Positions 8,489 through 16,670 of a stretch of DNA of 51,935 bases are shown here, piece by piece. This DNA comes from an uncultured Porphyromonadaceae bacterium (GTDB lineage: Bacteria; Bacteroidota; Bacteroidia; Bacteroidales; Paludibacteraceae). The notes under the pieces are model-generated. The model was not told where the DNA came from. It was given only the letters and a program-made list of their open reading frames with translations, and made no database searches. Every line of letters begins with the position of its first letter. Within the stretch, counting starts at the first letter, position 1. Location: assembly GCA_949285425.1 (NCBI GenBank), contig CASEAJ010000054.1, positions 1 to 51,935 of the forward strand. Reading direction: 5' to 3'. A program made the translations under genes and the position numbers.

Positions 8489-9594
8489 TTTCCGTTACGG
8501 TTTCCACCCACCGTCTTCAGGTCCTTTCTTATCGTCACCATCGTAGCACCAAAGCCATATTCACGGAACGATGCATCCTGAAAATAATGTTGACGATACT
8601 TGGTTTTCAACTGTTTTTCTATTTCTTTGCGAAGCACACCCTCTCCCTTGCCGTGAATGAACACAATCTTCTGCCCCGTCTTGTTCCTATACTCTTCCAT
8701 AACGGCATGAAACTTGTCCATCTGACACTGCAGCATATCCGCATTACTCATTCCGGCCGTCGAGTCCAGCAATTCGTTGATGTGCAAGTCGACCTCCAGC
8801 ACTCCGTTTCTATGTCCGTGCGTTACCTGCTTCGGACGCGATTCCCGACGTGGTTCTTTAGAAAGAATCGCCTCCTTTATTTCATCGGGCGACACCGCTA
8901 CAAGCCGCTGCTTTTCACGCTCGGCCGACAGGTCGACCAGCATGGCCGGCTCGTCAAAATAATCGTTCTCCGTAAAACTATGCAGTTTGTAAAACTTCAC
9001 GACATTCAAGCGCACCGGCACATCCATCACCGGCTGCTGCACATAGACCTTATCCTTCTTGAAAGCGACCAGCTGCACCTGCAGATTTTCCCAATTGTTC
9101 AGTTCATCCTTCGCCACCTCTACAAGAAACTCCTGCATGTTCGGTTCAATCTCTCCATGAGCCACACTGCGGCGAGCATCCTGTTCACCGTTGACAATAT
9201 TATAATACAGGAAATAATTGCTGTCGTTCACCAGATAGCACTCATACGAACAAGTCTGCAAATGCTTTATATCTGTGGGAAAGAAAGCCAACAATATAGT
9301 AGGCTCATCGCCACCGGGTGTTTCCACCACCGGTTCTTCCCGCACTTCCCTTACACTTGCCACCGCCAGGGGCTTCGCCACCGGCTCTTCCGGTTGCGAC
9401 GTTGCTGCAACATGACGCTTGGGCACATTGGTTGCTTCGCTCACATTGTCAATGACAACCACTTCGCGCAACAAAGCAGGTATTTCAAAACCATCTTCAT
9501 CTTCCACATACACCAATCCTTTTTTCTCGTCTATGCGACTGATTCTGCCGCCTCCCGTAGCGTTCAAAAAACGCACCGTATCACCTATTCTCAT
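8485..9594 (-). CDS. DUF2027 / Smr domain protein
   Basis: The 369-residue protein starts with MRIGDTVRFLNATGGGRISR and VEDEDGFEIPALLREVVVI, the two blocks of the DUF2027 N-terminal domain. A low-complexity linker follows (about residues 60-95), then a beta-rich middle domain, and the C-terminal Smr domain (about residues 285-365) with LHINELLD and the signature IHGKGEGVLR. Smr domains bind or cleave nucleic acids (MutS2, stalled-ribosome mRNA nucleases). The usual LDLHG motif is reduced to VDLHINEL, as in the Bacteroidetes subgroup I recall. The ATG at 9594 fits the family start; the frame can extend 14 codons upstream. The end overlaps the lipoprotein gene by four bases. Confidence 0.87.
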   Translation of the reverse strand: MRIGDTVRFLNATGGGRISRIDEKKGLVYVEDEDGFEIPALLREVVVIDNVSEATNVPKRHVAATSQPEEPVAKPLAVASVREVREEPVVETPGGDEPTILLAFFPTDIKHLQTCSYECYLVNDSNYFLYYNIVNGEQDARRSVAHGEIEPNMQEFLVEVAKDELNNWENLQVQLVAFKKDKVYVQQPVMDVPVRLNVVKFYKLHSFTENDYFDEPAMLVDLSAEREKQRLVAVSPDEIKEAILSKEPRRESRPKQVTHGHRNGVLEVDLHINELLDSTAGMSNADMLQCQMDKFHAVMEEYRNKTGQKIVFIHGKGEGVLRKEIEKQLKTKYRQHYFQDASFREYGFGATMVTIRKDLKTVGGNRNGK

Positions 9595-9710
9595 ATTTTC
9601 ATATATTAACGGATCCGGACCGGCATGCAACCACATCCGGTCTGAATCCCTACATTAAACTTCCTTTCACTTCATGCTTTTACAAAAGTCTTTTGAACGA
9701 GCCTAACGGT

Positions 9711-9880
9711 TTTTGCATTATCTTTTCACAAGATAAGCTGCACCCGGCAAAACAACACAAACGAGTTTGGTTGCTTTTGCACTCATTTGCATTATCTTTG
9801 GATAAGATAAGCTGCACTCGGCAAAACAACACAAACGAGTTTGTGTTGCTTTTGCACTCATTTGCATTATCTTTGCAACG
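9711..9880 (+). repeat. tandem repeat, period 74-75 bp, each unit ending in a promoter
   Basis: The core GCATTATCTTT starts at 9715, 9789 and 9864, giving two full units and the start of a third. Units share GATAAGCTGCAC, CGGCAAAACAACACAAACG and TTGCTTTTGCACTCATTTGC and differ at few positions. Within unit 2, CAACACAAAC (9827-9836) pairs perfectly with GTTTGTGTTG (9839-9848) around GA. TTG-N19-TATCTTTG occurs twice, at 9771-9800 and 9846-9875. The same GCATTATCTTTGCA end recurs at 16641-16653 before the ABC-F gene, so this may belong to a dispersed family. Confidence 0.85.
9846..9875 (+). promoter_or_regulatory. proximal promoter of the queA-type gene
   Basis: TTG at 9846-9848, 19 bases, then TATCTTTG at 9868-9875 gives a full Bacteroidetes promoter. 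Initiation would leave a leader of roughly 25 bases before GTG 9907. A copy with the same spacing lies 75 bases upstream (9771-9800). Confidence 0.75.
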
Positions 9881-9906
9881 ACAAAATTACAACTTTTCAT
9901 TCAACC

Positions 9907-11130
9907 GTGGACAAAATAAAAGAAAACCAACCGATATTCATCCAAGACTTCGACTACCCGCTGCCCGATGAACGGATAGCCAAATTTCCGCTCGCCCAGC
10001 GCGATGCATCGAAACTTCTGGTATATCGACAAGGAAATATAACCGAAAGCCGTTTTTACAATCTCAGCCAATACCTTCCCGAAGGTTGTCTGTTGGTATA
10101 TAACAACACCCGGGTCATACAGGCACGCATGATTTTCCAGAAAGCGACCGGGGCCCGCATTGAAGTGTTCTGCCTGGAACCATCCTCGCCATCGGACTAT
10201 GCGCTCTCGCTGGGCAGCACCGGCACGTGTGTATGGAAGTGCATGATAGGAAACCTGAAGAAATGGAAAGGCGGAAAGCTGACCAAAGACATCGAAACCA
10301 CAGGCAACATCTGCCATTTGCAGGCCGAACTGCAGGACGGCGGCGAAGGCAACACCCGCGAAGTGCACTTCAGCTGGGACAATCCCGAAGTACACTTCGC
10401 ACAGATTCTGGAACATGCGGGTGAACTGCCCATACCACCCTATCTGCACCGCGCCACGGAAGAAAGCGACAAAGTGACTTACCAAACCGTCTACTCCAAG
10501 ATTGAAGGCTCGGTAGCCGCTCCTACGGCCGGACTGCACTTCACCCCGAACGTGTTCGACAGCTTGAAAGAAAAACGGATTGAGACAGAAGAACTCACCC
10601 TGCATGTCGGGGCCGGCACATTCCAGCCGGTCAAGTCGGCCACAGCCGATGAACATCAAATGCACGCCGAAGTCATTGAAGTAAACCGCAGCACCATCGA
10701 GCACCTGATACGTCAAGCCGGGCATGTCATTGCTGTGGGCACCACCTCGGTACGCACCCTCGAAAGCCTGTACTACATCGGACTGCACCTCATGCGACAC
10801 CCCGAAGAGACCACTTTCAACATCACACAGTGGGAACCCTATGAGATCCCAAGCGAAGTGCCATCCACCGAAGCTTTGCAAGCCATCGTACAATACATGG
10901 AACGCAGCGGCATCAACCGCATACACGCATCCACCCGCATCATGATCAAGCCCGGCTACACATTCCGCGTGGTCAACGGCATCATCACCAACTTTCACCA
11001 GCCCAAAAGCACCCTGCTGCTGCTCGTGTCCGCATTTGTCAACGGCAACTGGCGCACCCTGTACGACTATGCGCTGGCACACGATTTCCGCTTTCTGAGC
11101 TACGGTGACAGTTCGCTGCTGTTGCCGTAA
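9907..11130 (+). CDS. queA: S-adenosylmethionine:tRNA ribosyltransferase-isomerase (QueA family, long form)
   Basis: QueA transfers the ribosyl part of SAM to preQ1 at the wobble base of GUN tRNAs, forming epoxyqueuosine. The 407-residue protein has the family blocks LPDERIAKFPLAQRDASKLL, VYNNTRVIQARM, GELPIPPY, YQTVYSKIEGSVAAPTAGLHF, LHVGAGTFQPV and FHQPKSTLLLLVSAF. It is longer than the usual 340-350 residues because of an insertion after residue 110 (about residues 113-165, rich in Lys and Trp). I recall a second, long QueA form in Bacteroides with this layout, so a canonical queA may exist elsewhere in the genome. GTG at 9907 (VDKIKENQPIFIQDF) was chosen from family starts and the promoter position; no Shine-Dalgarno site is seen. 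Confidence 0.9.
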   Translation: MDKIKENQPIFIQDFDYPLPDERIAKFPLAQRDASKLLVYRQGNITESRFYNLSQYLPEGCLLVYNNTRVIQARMIFQKATGARIEVFCLEPSSPSDYALSLGSTGTCVWKCMIGNLKKWKGGKLTKDIETTGNICHLQAELQDGGEGNTREVHFSWDNPEVHFAQILEHAGELPIPPYLHRATEESDKVTYQTVYSKIEGSVAAPTAGLHFTPNVFDSLKEKRIETEELTLHVGAGTFQPVKSATADEHQMHAEVIEVNRSTIEHLIRQAGHVIAVGTTSVRTLESLYYIGLHLMRHPEETTFNITQWEPYEIPSEVPSTEALQAIVQYMERSGINRIHASTRIMIKPGYTFRVVNGIITNFHQPKSTLLLLVSAFVNGNWRTLYDYALAHDFRFLSYGDSSLLLP

Positions 11131-11239
11131 AACCAGTCGTGACAGCATCGGCATGCCACAGCACCTACCTGCACATTTTTTCCCATGATGGGGAACTGGA
11201 ACGGCCACATCCGTCTCCGACCGTCCGAACAACAAACAC

Positions 11240-11332
11240 GAGTACTATGCGGGAAGTACTGCAGTATTTCCCGCATAATACTACAGTACTTCCCGTATAG
11301 TACCGCAGTACTTCCCGCATAGTACCGACACC
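11240..11332. repeat. palindromic repeat cluster (AGTACTTCCCGCATAGTAC type)
   Basis: The motif AGTACTTCCCGYATAGTAC occurs twice directly (11284-11303 and 11307-11326 regions) and once inverted (about 11241-11260). Between the inverted copy and a degenerate copy, TATGCGGGAA pairs with TTCCCGCATA around the palindrome TACTGCAGTA, making a long hairpin at 11247-11278. The spacing of about 20-23 bases and alternating orientation resemble repetitive extragenic palindromes. Confidence 0.75.
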
Positions 11333-11360
11333 TCCCCGGTATAAACCCGGCCATCCAATA

Positions 11361-11391
11361 TTGTACGTACAATTATTTTTTCCTACTTTTG
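11361..11391 (+). promoter_or_regulatory. guaA promoter
   Basis: TTG at 11361-11363, 20 bases, then TACTTTTG at 11384-11391 match the Bacteroidetes promoter. The leader to ATG 11446 is about 48 bases. The spacer begins with the palindrome GTACGTAC. Confidence 0.8.
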
Positions 11392-11445
11392 CAAGCGGTC
11401 AGCAGACCATCCGGTCATTTTCCGGAACATACATTATATAATATT

Positions 11446-12966
11446 ATGTTCGAAAAAATTATCATTCTCGATTTCGGTTCCCAGACCACCCAACTCATCG
11501 GGCGACGCCTGCGCGAGTTGAACGAATACTGCGAAATCGTTCCCTACAACAAGTTTCCCGAAAACACCGACCACATCAAAGGAGTCATTCTGTCGGGAAG
11601 TCCATACTCTGTGTACGATCCATCGGCATTCAAGGCCGATTTGAGCCGCATCCGTGGCACGTTCCCTGTGCTCGGCATTTGCTACGGGGCACAATTCATG
11701 GCCTACACTTCGGGAGGCGATGTACAACCGGCCGGTTCGCGCGAATACGGACGGGCCAACCTCGAATACATCGATGCAACCGACCCGCTGTTCAAAGACA
11801 TTGCCACCGGTTCGCAAATATGGATGTCGCACGGCGACACCATCACACGTATTCCCGGTAATTTCAAAAAAATAGCCAGTACAAAAGACGTTGACCTTGC
11901 CGCTTACCGCGTGGAAGGCGAACCGACCTGGGGAGTACAGTTCCACCCGGAAGTGTTCCACTCGCTTGACGGCACGAAACTGCTGAGCAACTTCCTCGAC
12001 ATTTGCGGAGCCACACGCGACTGGTCGCCGGCTTCGTTTGTAGAAACCACCGTTCAGGAACTGAAAAAACAGCTGGGGAACGACAAAGTGGTACTAGCCC
12101 TGTCGGGAGGTGTCGACTCATCCGTTGCCGCCGTACTGCTCAACAAGGCTATCGGGAAAAACCTGACCTGTGTGTTCGTGGACCACGGTCTGCTGCGCAA
12201 AAACGAGTTTGAAAACGTCATGCGCGACTACGAACATTTGGGACTGAACGTCATCGGTGTAAACGCCAAAGAACGCTTTTACAGCGCACTTGCCGGCGTG
12301 ACCGATCCGGAAAAGAAACGCAAGATCATCGGCACCGGCTTCATTGATGTATTCGATGAAGAAGCCCGCAAAATAAAAGACGTGAAATGGCTGGCGCAAG
12401 GTACCATTTACCCGGACGTCATCGAATCATTGTCCATAACCGGCACAACCATAAAGAGCCACCACAACGTAGGCGGTCTGCCCGAAAAAATGAATCTGAA
12501 GTTGTGCGAACCACTCCGACTTCTGTTCAAAGACGAAGTTCGCCGCGTGGGTACCGAACTGGGCATGATGCCTCACCTTATCAAACGTCAGCCATTCCCC
12601 GGACCGGGTTTGGCCGTACGCATTCTGGGTGACATCACCGCCGAAAAGGTCCGCGTTCTTCAGGAAGCCGACGACATCTTCATCAGCGCATTGCGCGAGT
12701 GGGACTTGTACGACAAGGTATGGCAAGCCGGTGTCATTCTGCTTCCGGTACAGTCAGTCGGTGTCATGGGCGATGAACGCACCTACGAAAATGCGGTAGC
12801 CCTGCGCGCTGTGACTTCGACCGATGCCATGACTGCCGACTGGGCGCATCTGCCTTACGAATTTCTGGGCAAAGTATCCAATGACATTATCAACAAGGTA
12901 AAAGGTGTGAACCGGGTTGTTTACGACATCAGTTCAAAACCACCTGCCACCATTGAGTGGGAATAA
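11446..12966 (+). CDS. guaA: GMP synthase (glutamine-hydrolysing)
   Basis: The 506-residue enzyme aminates XMP to GMP using glutamine and ATP. The N-terminal class I amidotransferase domain (about 1-190) has the nucleophile Cys79 in GICYGAQ and the partners His167 and Glu169 in [12 protein letters not shown]. The ATP pyrophosphatase domain has the PP-loop LSGGVDSS (residues 219-226), and the C-terminal dimerisation domain ends in [12 protein letters not shown], the usual GuaA C-terminus. Length is slightly below the usual 510-525. ATG 11446 was chosen because [13 protein letters not shown] is the family start; the frame extends 19 codons upstream into the promoter region. tatD follows after nine bases, so the two are probably cotranscribed. 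Confidence 0.98.
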   Translation: MFEKIIILDFGSQTTQLIGRRLRELNEYCEIVPYNKFPENTDHIKGVILSGSPYSVYDPSAFKADLSRIRGTFPVLGICYGAQFMAYTSGGDVQPAGSREYGRANLEYIDATDPLFKDIATGSQIWMSHGDTITRIPGNFKKIASTKDVDLAAYRVEGEPTWGVQFHPEVFHSLDGTKLLSNFLDICGATRDWSPASFVETTVQELKKQLGNDKVVLALSGGVDSSVAAVLLNKAIGKNLTCVFVDHGLLRKNEFENVMRDYEHLGLNVIGVNAKERFYSALAGVTDPEKKRKIIGTGFIDVFDEEARKIKDVKWLAQGTIYPDVIESLSITGTTIKSHHNVGGLPEKMNLKLCEPLRLLFKDEVRRVGTELGMMPHLIKRQPFPGPGLAVRILGDITAEKVRVLQEADDIFISALREWDLYDKVWQAGVILLPVQSVGVMGDERTYENAVALRAVTSTDAMTADWAHLPYEFLGKVSNDIINKVKGVNRVVYDISSKPPATIEWE

Positions 12967-12975
12967 GCCACCGGC

Positions 12976-13767
12976 ATGATAGACACGCACAGCCACATTT
13001 ACGATGAAATGTTTGACGGCGACAGCGAAGCTGTCATTGAACGGGCCCGGCAAGCGGGGGTAGAACACATCATACTGCCCAACGTAGATCGGGAGTCATT
13101 GCCACGCATGCTTGCTTTGGAAGCCAGACACCGCGGGTATTGCCATGCAGCCATAGGCCTGCATCCCACCAGTGTCAACGCCGGCTACGAACAAGAGCTA
13201 CAAATCGTAAAGAAAGAGTTGGAACGGCGTCCGTATATTGCCATTGGCGAAATAGGCATTGACCTGTATTGGGACAAGACCTACTACAAAGAACAAGTAT
13301 CGGTATTCCGCCAGCAGGTAGAGTGGGCTCTGCTGTATGACCTGCCGGTCATCATACACACCCGCGACTCTTTTACCGAAACCATGCAGGCCTTGGCCCC
13401 ATACCGGAACATGGGACTAAAAGGGGTATTCCACAGTTTCACAGGAACGGCCGAACAACTTTTGGAAGTCATGGAGTTCAAAGGCTTCAAAATCGGAGTA
13501 AACGGAATTGTCACCTTCAAGAAATCCGCTTTGCCCGAAGTGCTGAAGACCGTCGGCATTGAGCATATTGTTCTTGAAACCGACGCCCCTTACCTCACTC
13601 CGGTCCCGTTCAGAGGCAAACGCAACGAAAGTTCGTTCGTGCAGTACACCTGCAGAAAACTGGCAGAAATATATGGTTTGAACGAAGCCGAAATAGACAG
13701 GCAAACGACAAGAAATGCCTGCGAACTATTCGGCCTCCAGGTTGGAGAAAAAACGGCAAACTGCTAA
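12976..13767 (+). CDS. tatD: TatD-family metal-dependent hydrolase
   Basis: The 263-residue protein has the TatD metal-binding set: HSH in MIDTHSHIYDE (His5, His7), Glu in AIGEIGIDLYW, His in VIIHTRDS, His in GVFHSFTG and Asp in VLETDAPYLTPVPFRGK. These place it in the amidohydrolase-fold TatD family, whose members act as 3'-5' exonucleases on DNA or RNA in the cytoplasm; the physiological substrate here is not known. Length is normal for the family. It begins nine bases after guaA and is followed by tRNA-Ser on the same strand with no obvious terminator between. Confidence 0.92.
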   Translation: MIDTHSHIYDEMFDGDSEAVIERARQAGVEHIILPNVDRESLPRMLALEARHRGYCHAAIGLHPTSVNAGYEQELQIVKKELERRPYIAIGEIGIDLYWDKTYYKEQVSVFRQQVEWALLYDLPVIIHTRDSFTETMQALAPYRNMGLKGVFHSFTGTAEQLLEVMEFKGFKIGVNGIVTFKKSALPEVLKTVGIEHIVLETDAPYLTPVPFRGKRNESSFVQYTCRKLAEIYGLNEAEIDRQTTRNACELFGLQVGEKTANC

Positions 13768-13887
13768 ATTTTCGTAAAACAATCTTAACGAGATGCAAAA
13801 AAAAAGTCAAATACGGCATTTTAAGCGATAAAATACAAGCAAGGTTAGGCATAATTCATATTTTTTTTCTAACTTGCGCCCAATTTC

Positions 13888-13977
13888 GGAGAGGTGCTCG
13901 AGTGGCTGAAGAGGCACGCCTGGAAAGCGTGTATGCGGCGTGAACCCGTATCGAGAGTTCGAATCTCTTCCTCTCCG
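13888..13977 (+). tRNA. tRNA-Ser (GGA)
   Basis: A 90-base class II tRNA is visible. The acceptor stem GGAGAGG pairs with CCTCTCC, followed by discriminator G; the anticodon stem CACGC/GCGTG encloses CTGGAAA with anticodon GGA at 13922-13924; a long variable arm (TATGCGGCGTGAACCCGTA) and the T arm GAGAGTTCGAATCTCTTC follow. CCA is not encoded. A -7-like TAACTTGC lies just upstream at about 13871-13878. Confidence 0.97.
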
Positions 13978-14056
13978 CTTATTTTTTGAAAAACAAACAA
14001 AAAAAAAACATAAGCAAACAAATAACAAAAAAATCAGAAACTAAAAAAAAGGAAAA

Positions 14057-14872
14057 ATGAAAAAGGTATTTGCAATCTTATCAATCGTAGCAATTTGCAG
14101 CTATGGAATTCCCGTAAGTGTTTTGGCCCAAAGAGCCGCTACAACAGAGGAAATGGCAGCAACTCCGGCCGCAACAGACTCAGCAGCCACACAGGCAGTT
14201 GCAGTGGAAACGTTGGCACCTGCAGCCGATGTTGAAGAAGGTGGAGGTCTCCACAAATCTTTAAAACAAAAATTTATTGAAGGGGATGCAATCTGGATGT
14301 CTCCGGTTGCTTTGGTTCTTATCTTGGGTCTTGCACTCAGCATCGAACGTATCATTTACCTGAGCCTCTCTTCAACCAATACAAAAAAATTGTTGAACAA
14401 CATCGATGCCGCTTGGGACAAAGGTGGTGTTGAAGCAGCCATGGAAGTATGCCGCAACAGCCGCGGTCCTGTAGCTTCTATCTTCTATCAAGGACTTTCC
14501 CGCCACGATGAAGGCGTTGAAGTTGTCGAAAAGACGGTTGCCTCCTACGGCGGCGTGCAGTTGGGTCTGCTCGAAAAAAACCTGACGTGGATTTCGCTGT
14601 TCATCGCCTTGGCTCCGAGCTTGGGGTTCTTGGGAACGGTAGTAGGGATGGTTCAGGCCTTCGACAAAATCCAACAAGTAGGTGACATCTCCCCGACCGT
14701 TGTTGCCGGTGGTATGAAAGTAGCCTTGTTGACCACCATCTTCGGTCTTATCGTGGCCATGGTGCTCCAGGTGTTCTTCAACTACCTGCTGACCTTGATC
14801 GAAGGGCTGACGAACGACATGGAAGACGCTTCCATCTCGCTGCTCGACATCGTTGTAAAACATTCAAAATAA
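14057..14872 (+). CDS. exbB: ExbB/TolQ/MotA proton channel protein with leader peptide
   Basis: The 271-residue protein is the ExbB-type subunit of a proton-motive-force transducer that drives TonB- or Tol-type envelope systems. Residues 1-24 look like a signal peptide ending in SVLA, followed by an Ala/Thr-rich periplasmic spacer (25-65). Transmembrane helices follow at about 78-98, 173-197 and 213-238. The MotA/TolQ block LFIALAPSLGFLGTVVGMVQAF and MKVALLTTIFGLIVAMVLQV is well preserved. A signal peptide on ExbB is common in Bacteroidetes. The gene heads an operon with a membrane protein and two ExbD genes. Confidence 0.93.
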   Translation: MKKVFAILSIVAICSYGIPVSVLAQRAATTEEMAATPAATDSAATQAVAVETLAPAADVEEGGGLHKSLKQKFIEGDAIWMSPVALVLILGLALSIERIIYLSLSSTNTKKLLNNIDAAWDKGGVEAAMEVCRNSRGPVASIFYQGLSRHDEGVEVVEKTVASYGGVQLGLLEKNLTWISLFIALAPSLGFLGTVVGMVQAFDKIQQVGDISPTVVAGGMKVALLTTIFGLIVAMVLQVFFNYLLTLIEGLTNDMEDASISLLDIVVKHSK

Positions 14873-14916
14873 TAACACCGAATCGTTGTTCCACTTACAA
14901 AGAGTAATAAAAAGTT

Positions 14917-15399
14917 ATGAAAGATAAAGTATTAACAAGAGTCACCGGCATTATCGCCATCCTGCTGCTGGCAGTCTCTATCGTCCTTGTCGGACTGATG
15001 TATATGGGACCGAGCGCAGGTACAATCGAATCTGCCGGAGGTGATGTATACAACGTTCCGGCCACAACCGATACGCTGATATACTGGTGCTACGCTTTGC
15101 TTATCGCCACTGCAGTAGCTGCAGTCGGCTTCGCAATCGCCAAGTTCGTAAACAATTTGATTGTAAATCCGAAAGGCGGCATCAAAACCATCGTCACATT
15201 GGTAGTGTTTGCGCTGATATTTGTCGTAGCATGGAATTTGGGTTCTCCCGAAAAAATGAGCATCTTCGGTTACGAAGGGAATCAGAACGAAGGTTTCTGG
15301 GCTCAATTGACCGATATGATTATCTATGTGTGCTACACCTTGTTCGCATTGGTATTCCTTGCAATCATCGGCAGCCGCATTTACGTAAAACTGAAATAA
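14917..15399 (+). CDS. four-helix membrane protein of the ExbB-ExbD operon, function unknown
   Basis: The 160-residue protein has four predicted membrane helices (about 10-30, 45-70, 88-107 and 132-155) and short loops, including a periplasm-like loop with GGDVYNVPATTD and another with GSPEKMSIFGYEGNQNEG. I do not recognise a named family. It lies 44 bases after exbB and 17 before exbD. Placement between exbB and exbD suggests an accessory subunit of the proton channel complex that is specific to this phylum; that role is inferred from position only. Confidence 0.85.
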   Translation: MKDKVLTRVTGIIAILLLAVSIVLVGLMYMGPSAGTIESAGGDVYNVPATTDTLIYWCYALLIATAVAAVGFAIAKFVNNLIVNPKGGIKTIVTLVVFALIFVVAWNLGSPEKMSIFGYEGNQNEGFWAQLTDMIIYVCYTLFALVFLAIIGSRIYVKLK

Positions 15400-15416
15400 A
15401 TTAGGGAGTATTAAAC

Positions 15417-16004
15417 ATGGGAAAACAAAGAAAAGTACCTAAGCTGAATTCGAGTTCAATGGCCGACATCTCGTTCATTCTGCTTATATTCTTTCTTGTG
15501 ACCACCAGTATGGATTCGAACAAAGGGTTGCAAAGACGGCTTCCGCAGCCTCTTCCGCCCGACCAGAAACCGGAAGACATCGATATCAAGAAACGTAATA
15601 TCTTTGTCGTGAAGGTAAACAGCATGAACCAATTGCTGGTACAAGGAGAAATAATGAACGACGTAAGCCAGTTGAAAGATAAGGCGAAGGAATTCATTAA
15701 GAATGAGGCTAACGACCCCAGTCTTCCCGAAAAATCAGTTCAGTACATAGATTATTTGGGCGAAGTGGAAACTACCAAAGCCCACGTAATCTCTCTTCAA
15801 AACGATGTTGACACACAATATCAAACGTATATTGAAGTACAGAACGAACTGATTGCGGCATATAACGAATTACGTAACGAATTTGCTCAAAGCCGTTTCG
15901 GAAGAAAATATGAGGAACTGCCCGTTGAATTGCAGAAATCAATTCAGAAGGTTTATCCTCAGAACATATCGGAAGCTGAACCTAAAAATTATGGAGGAAA
16001 TTAA
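15417..16004 (+). CDS. exbD: ExbD/TolR-family protein with long periplasmic insertion
   Basis: The 195-residue protein has a short cytoplasmic start, one membrane helix containing the conserved proton-carrying Asp (SMADISFILLIFFLVTTSM, Asp18) and a periplasmic domain. The domain is interrupted by a charged, probably helical insertion (about residues 95-165, rich in Glu, Asn and Gln) not found in ordinary ExbD proteins of about 140 residues. It pairs with a second ExbD two bases downstream, so the channel may contain two different ExbD chains. Confidence 0.92.
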   Translation: MGKQRKVPKLNSSSMADISFILLIFFLVTTSMDSNKGLQRRLPQPLPPDQKPEDIDIKKRNIFVVKVNSMNQLLVQGEIMNDVSQLKDKAKEFIKNEANDPSLPEKSVQYIDYLGEVETTKAHVISLQNDVDTQYQTYIEVQNELIAAYNELRNEFAQSRFGRKYEELPVELQKSIQKVYPQNISEAEPKNYGGN

Positions 16005-16006
16005 AC

Positions 16007-16480
16007 ATGGCTAAAATTAGAAAAGATGAACCGAGGGAAACTCCCGAAATGAGTACCTCCTCACTTCCTGACATTATCTTCATGTTCTTGTTTTTCTTCA
16101 TGATGATTACAACAATGAAGGAGGTTACATACAAAGTGGTCATTCGTCCACCACAAGCAACCGAACTCACCAAGTTGGAAAACAAATCTTTGGTTCGCTA
16201 CGTATACATTGGTAAGCCTACAAAAGAATGGCAGAAGACTTTCGGTTCTGAAACCCGCATCCAGTTGGGCGATGCTTTTGCCGACGTATCTCAGTTGGAA
16301 GACTTCATCGTAACGGAACGCAGTTCCATGAAAGAAGAAGACCAAAACTTGATGACCGTCTCCATTAAGGCCGACAAAGACACCCGTATGGGTATTGTTA
16401 CCGATGTAAAACAAGCGTTGCGTCGTGCTTATGCACTACGTATCAATTACGCAGCTGTACAAAAGACAAACAATCAGTAA
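16007..16480 (+). CDS. exbD: second ExbD/TolR-family protein
   Basis: This 157-residue ExbD protein has the membrane helix SLPDIIFMFLFFFMMITTM with the conserved Asp23, then a compact periplasmic domain ending in VKQALRRAYALRINYA. It starts two bases after the first exbD stop. A strong terminator follows after 16 bases, closing the four-gene operon. Confidence 0.92.
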   Translation: MAKIRKDEPRETPEMSTSSLPDIIFMFLFFFMMITTMKEVTYKVVIRPPQATELTKLENKSLVRYVYIGKPTKEWQKTFGSETRIQLGDAFADVSQLEDFIVTERSSMKEEDQNLMTVSIKADKDTRMGIVTDVKQALRRAYALRINYAAVQKTNNQ

Positions 16481-16500
16481 ACATATTGGTTGACTACCAA

Positions 16501-16540
16501 AAAAAGACTGTAAGGCAAATGTGCCTTACAGTCTTTTTTT
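16501..16540 (+). terminator. terminator of the ExbB-ExbD operon
   Basis: A perfect 17-bp stem (16501-16517 with 16522-16538) encloses AATG and ends in a T run. Confidence 0.95.
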
Positions 16541-16643
16541 GTTCATCATCACTAAAAGCAGAAAATTAACCCTCCTCCACAATACAGCAATCCTCTATTG
16601 TAGCAAAGATAACCAGACCTCTTACTTTTACCTGCATTTGCAT

Positions 16644-16651
16644 TATCTTTG
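16644..16651 (+). promoter_or_regulatory. -7 box of the ABC-F gene
   Basis: TATCTTTG sits 19 bases before the ATG at 16671, inside GCATTATCTTTGCA, the same end sequence as the repeat units before the queA-type gene. No good -33 TTG is seen at the usual distance. Confidence 0.6.
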
Positions 16652-16670
16652 CAGAAAAAACATTGCGACT

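Larger units (their letters stand above)
9595..9906. other. divergent intergenic region with promoter-bearing tandem repeat
   Basis: This gap lies between the divergent Smr gene and the queA-type gene. It is dominated by a 74-75-bp tandem repeat (9711-9880). Short open frames on both strands here are by-products of the repeat and show no protein-like features. Confidence 0.7.
11131..11445. other. intergenic region with palindromic repeat cluster and guaA promoter
   Basis: No gene is supported here. A cluster of inverted and direct copies of a 20-base motif lies at 11240-11332, and the guaA promoter lies at 11361-11391. A minus-strand open frame across the cluster has no family features. Confidence 0.65.

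Noticed and set aside
7921..9609. Plus-strand open frame of 562 codons opposite the lipoprotein and Smr genes.
   Set aside because: His-, Arg- and Pro-rich antisense translation without domains; the opposite strand has two recognisable genes with coupled ends.
9718..9900. Minus-strand 60-codon frame with repeated KIMQMSAKAT.
   Set aside because: It is a translation of the 75-bp tandem repeat and contains the promoter boxes.
9901..11235. Minus-strand open frame of 444 codons opposite the queA-type gene.
   Set aside because: Antisense shadow of a clear QueA protein; no family motifs.
11240..11332. Possible CRISPR array, because of regularly spaced palindromic repeats.
   Set aside because: Repeats alternate in orientation, spacers are absent or only 2-4 bases, and there are no cas genes.
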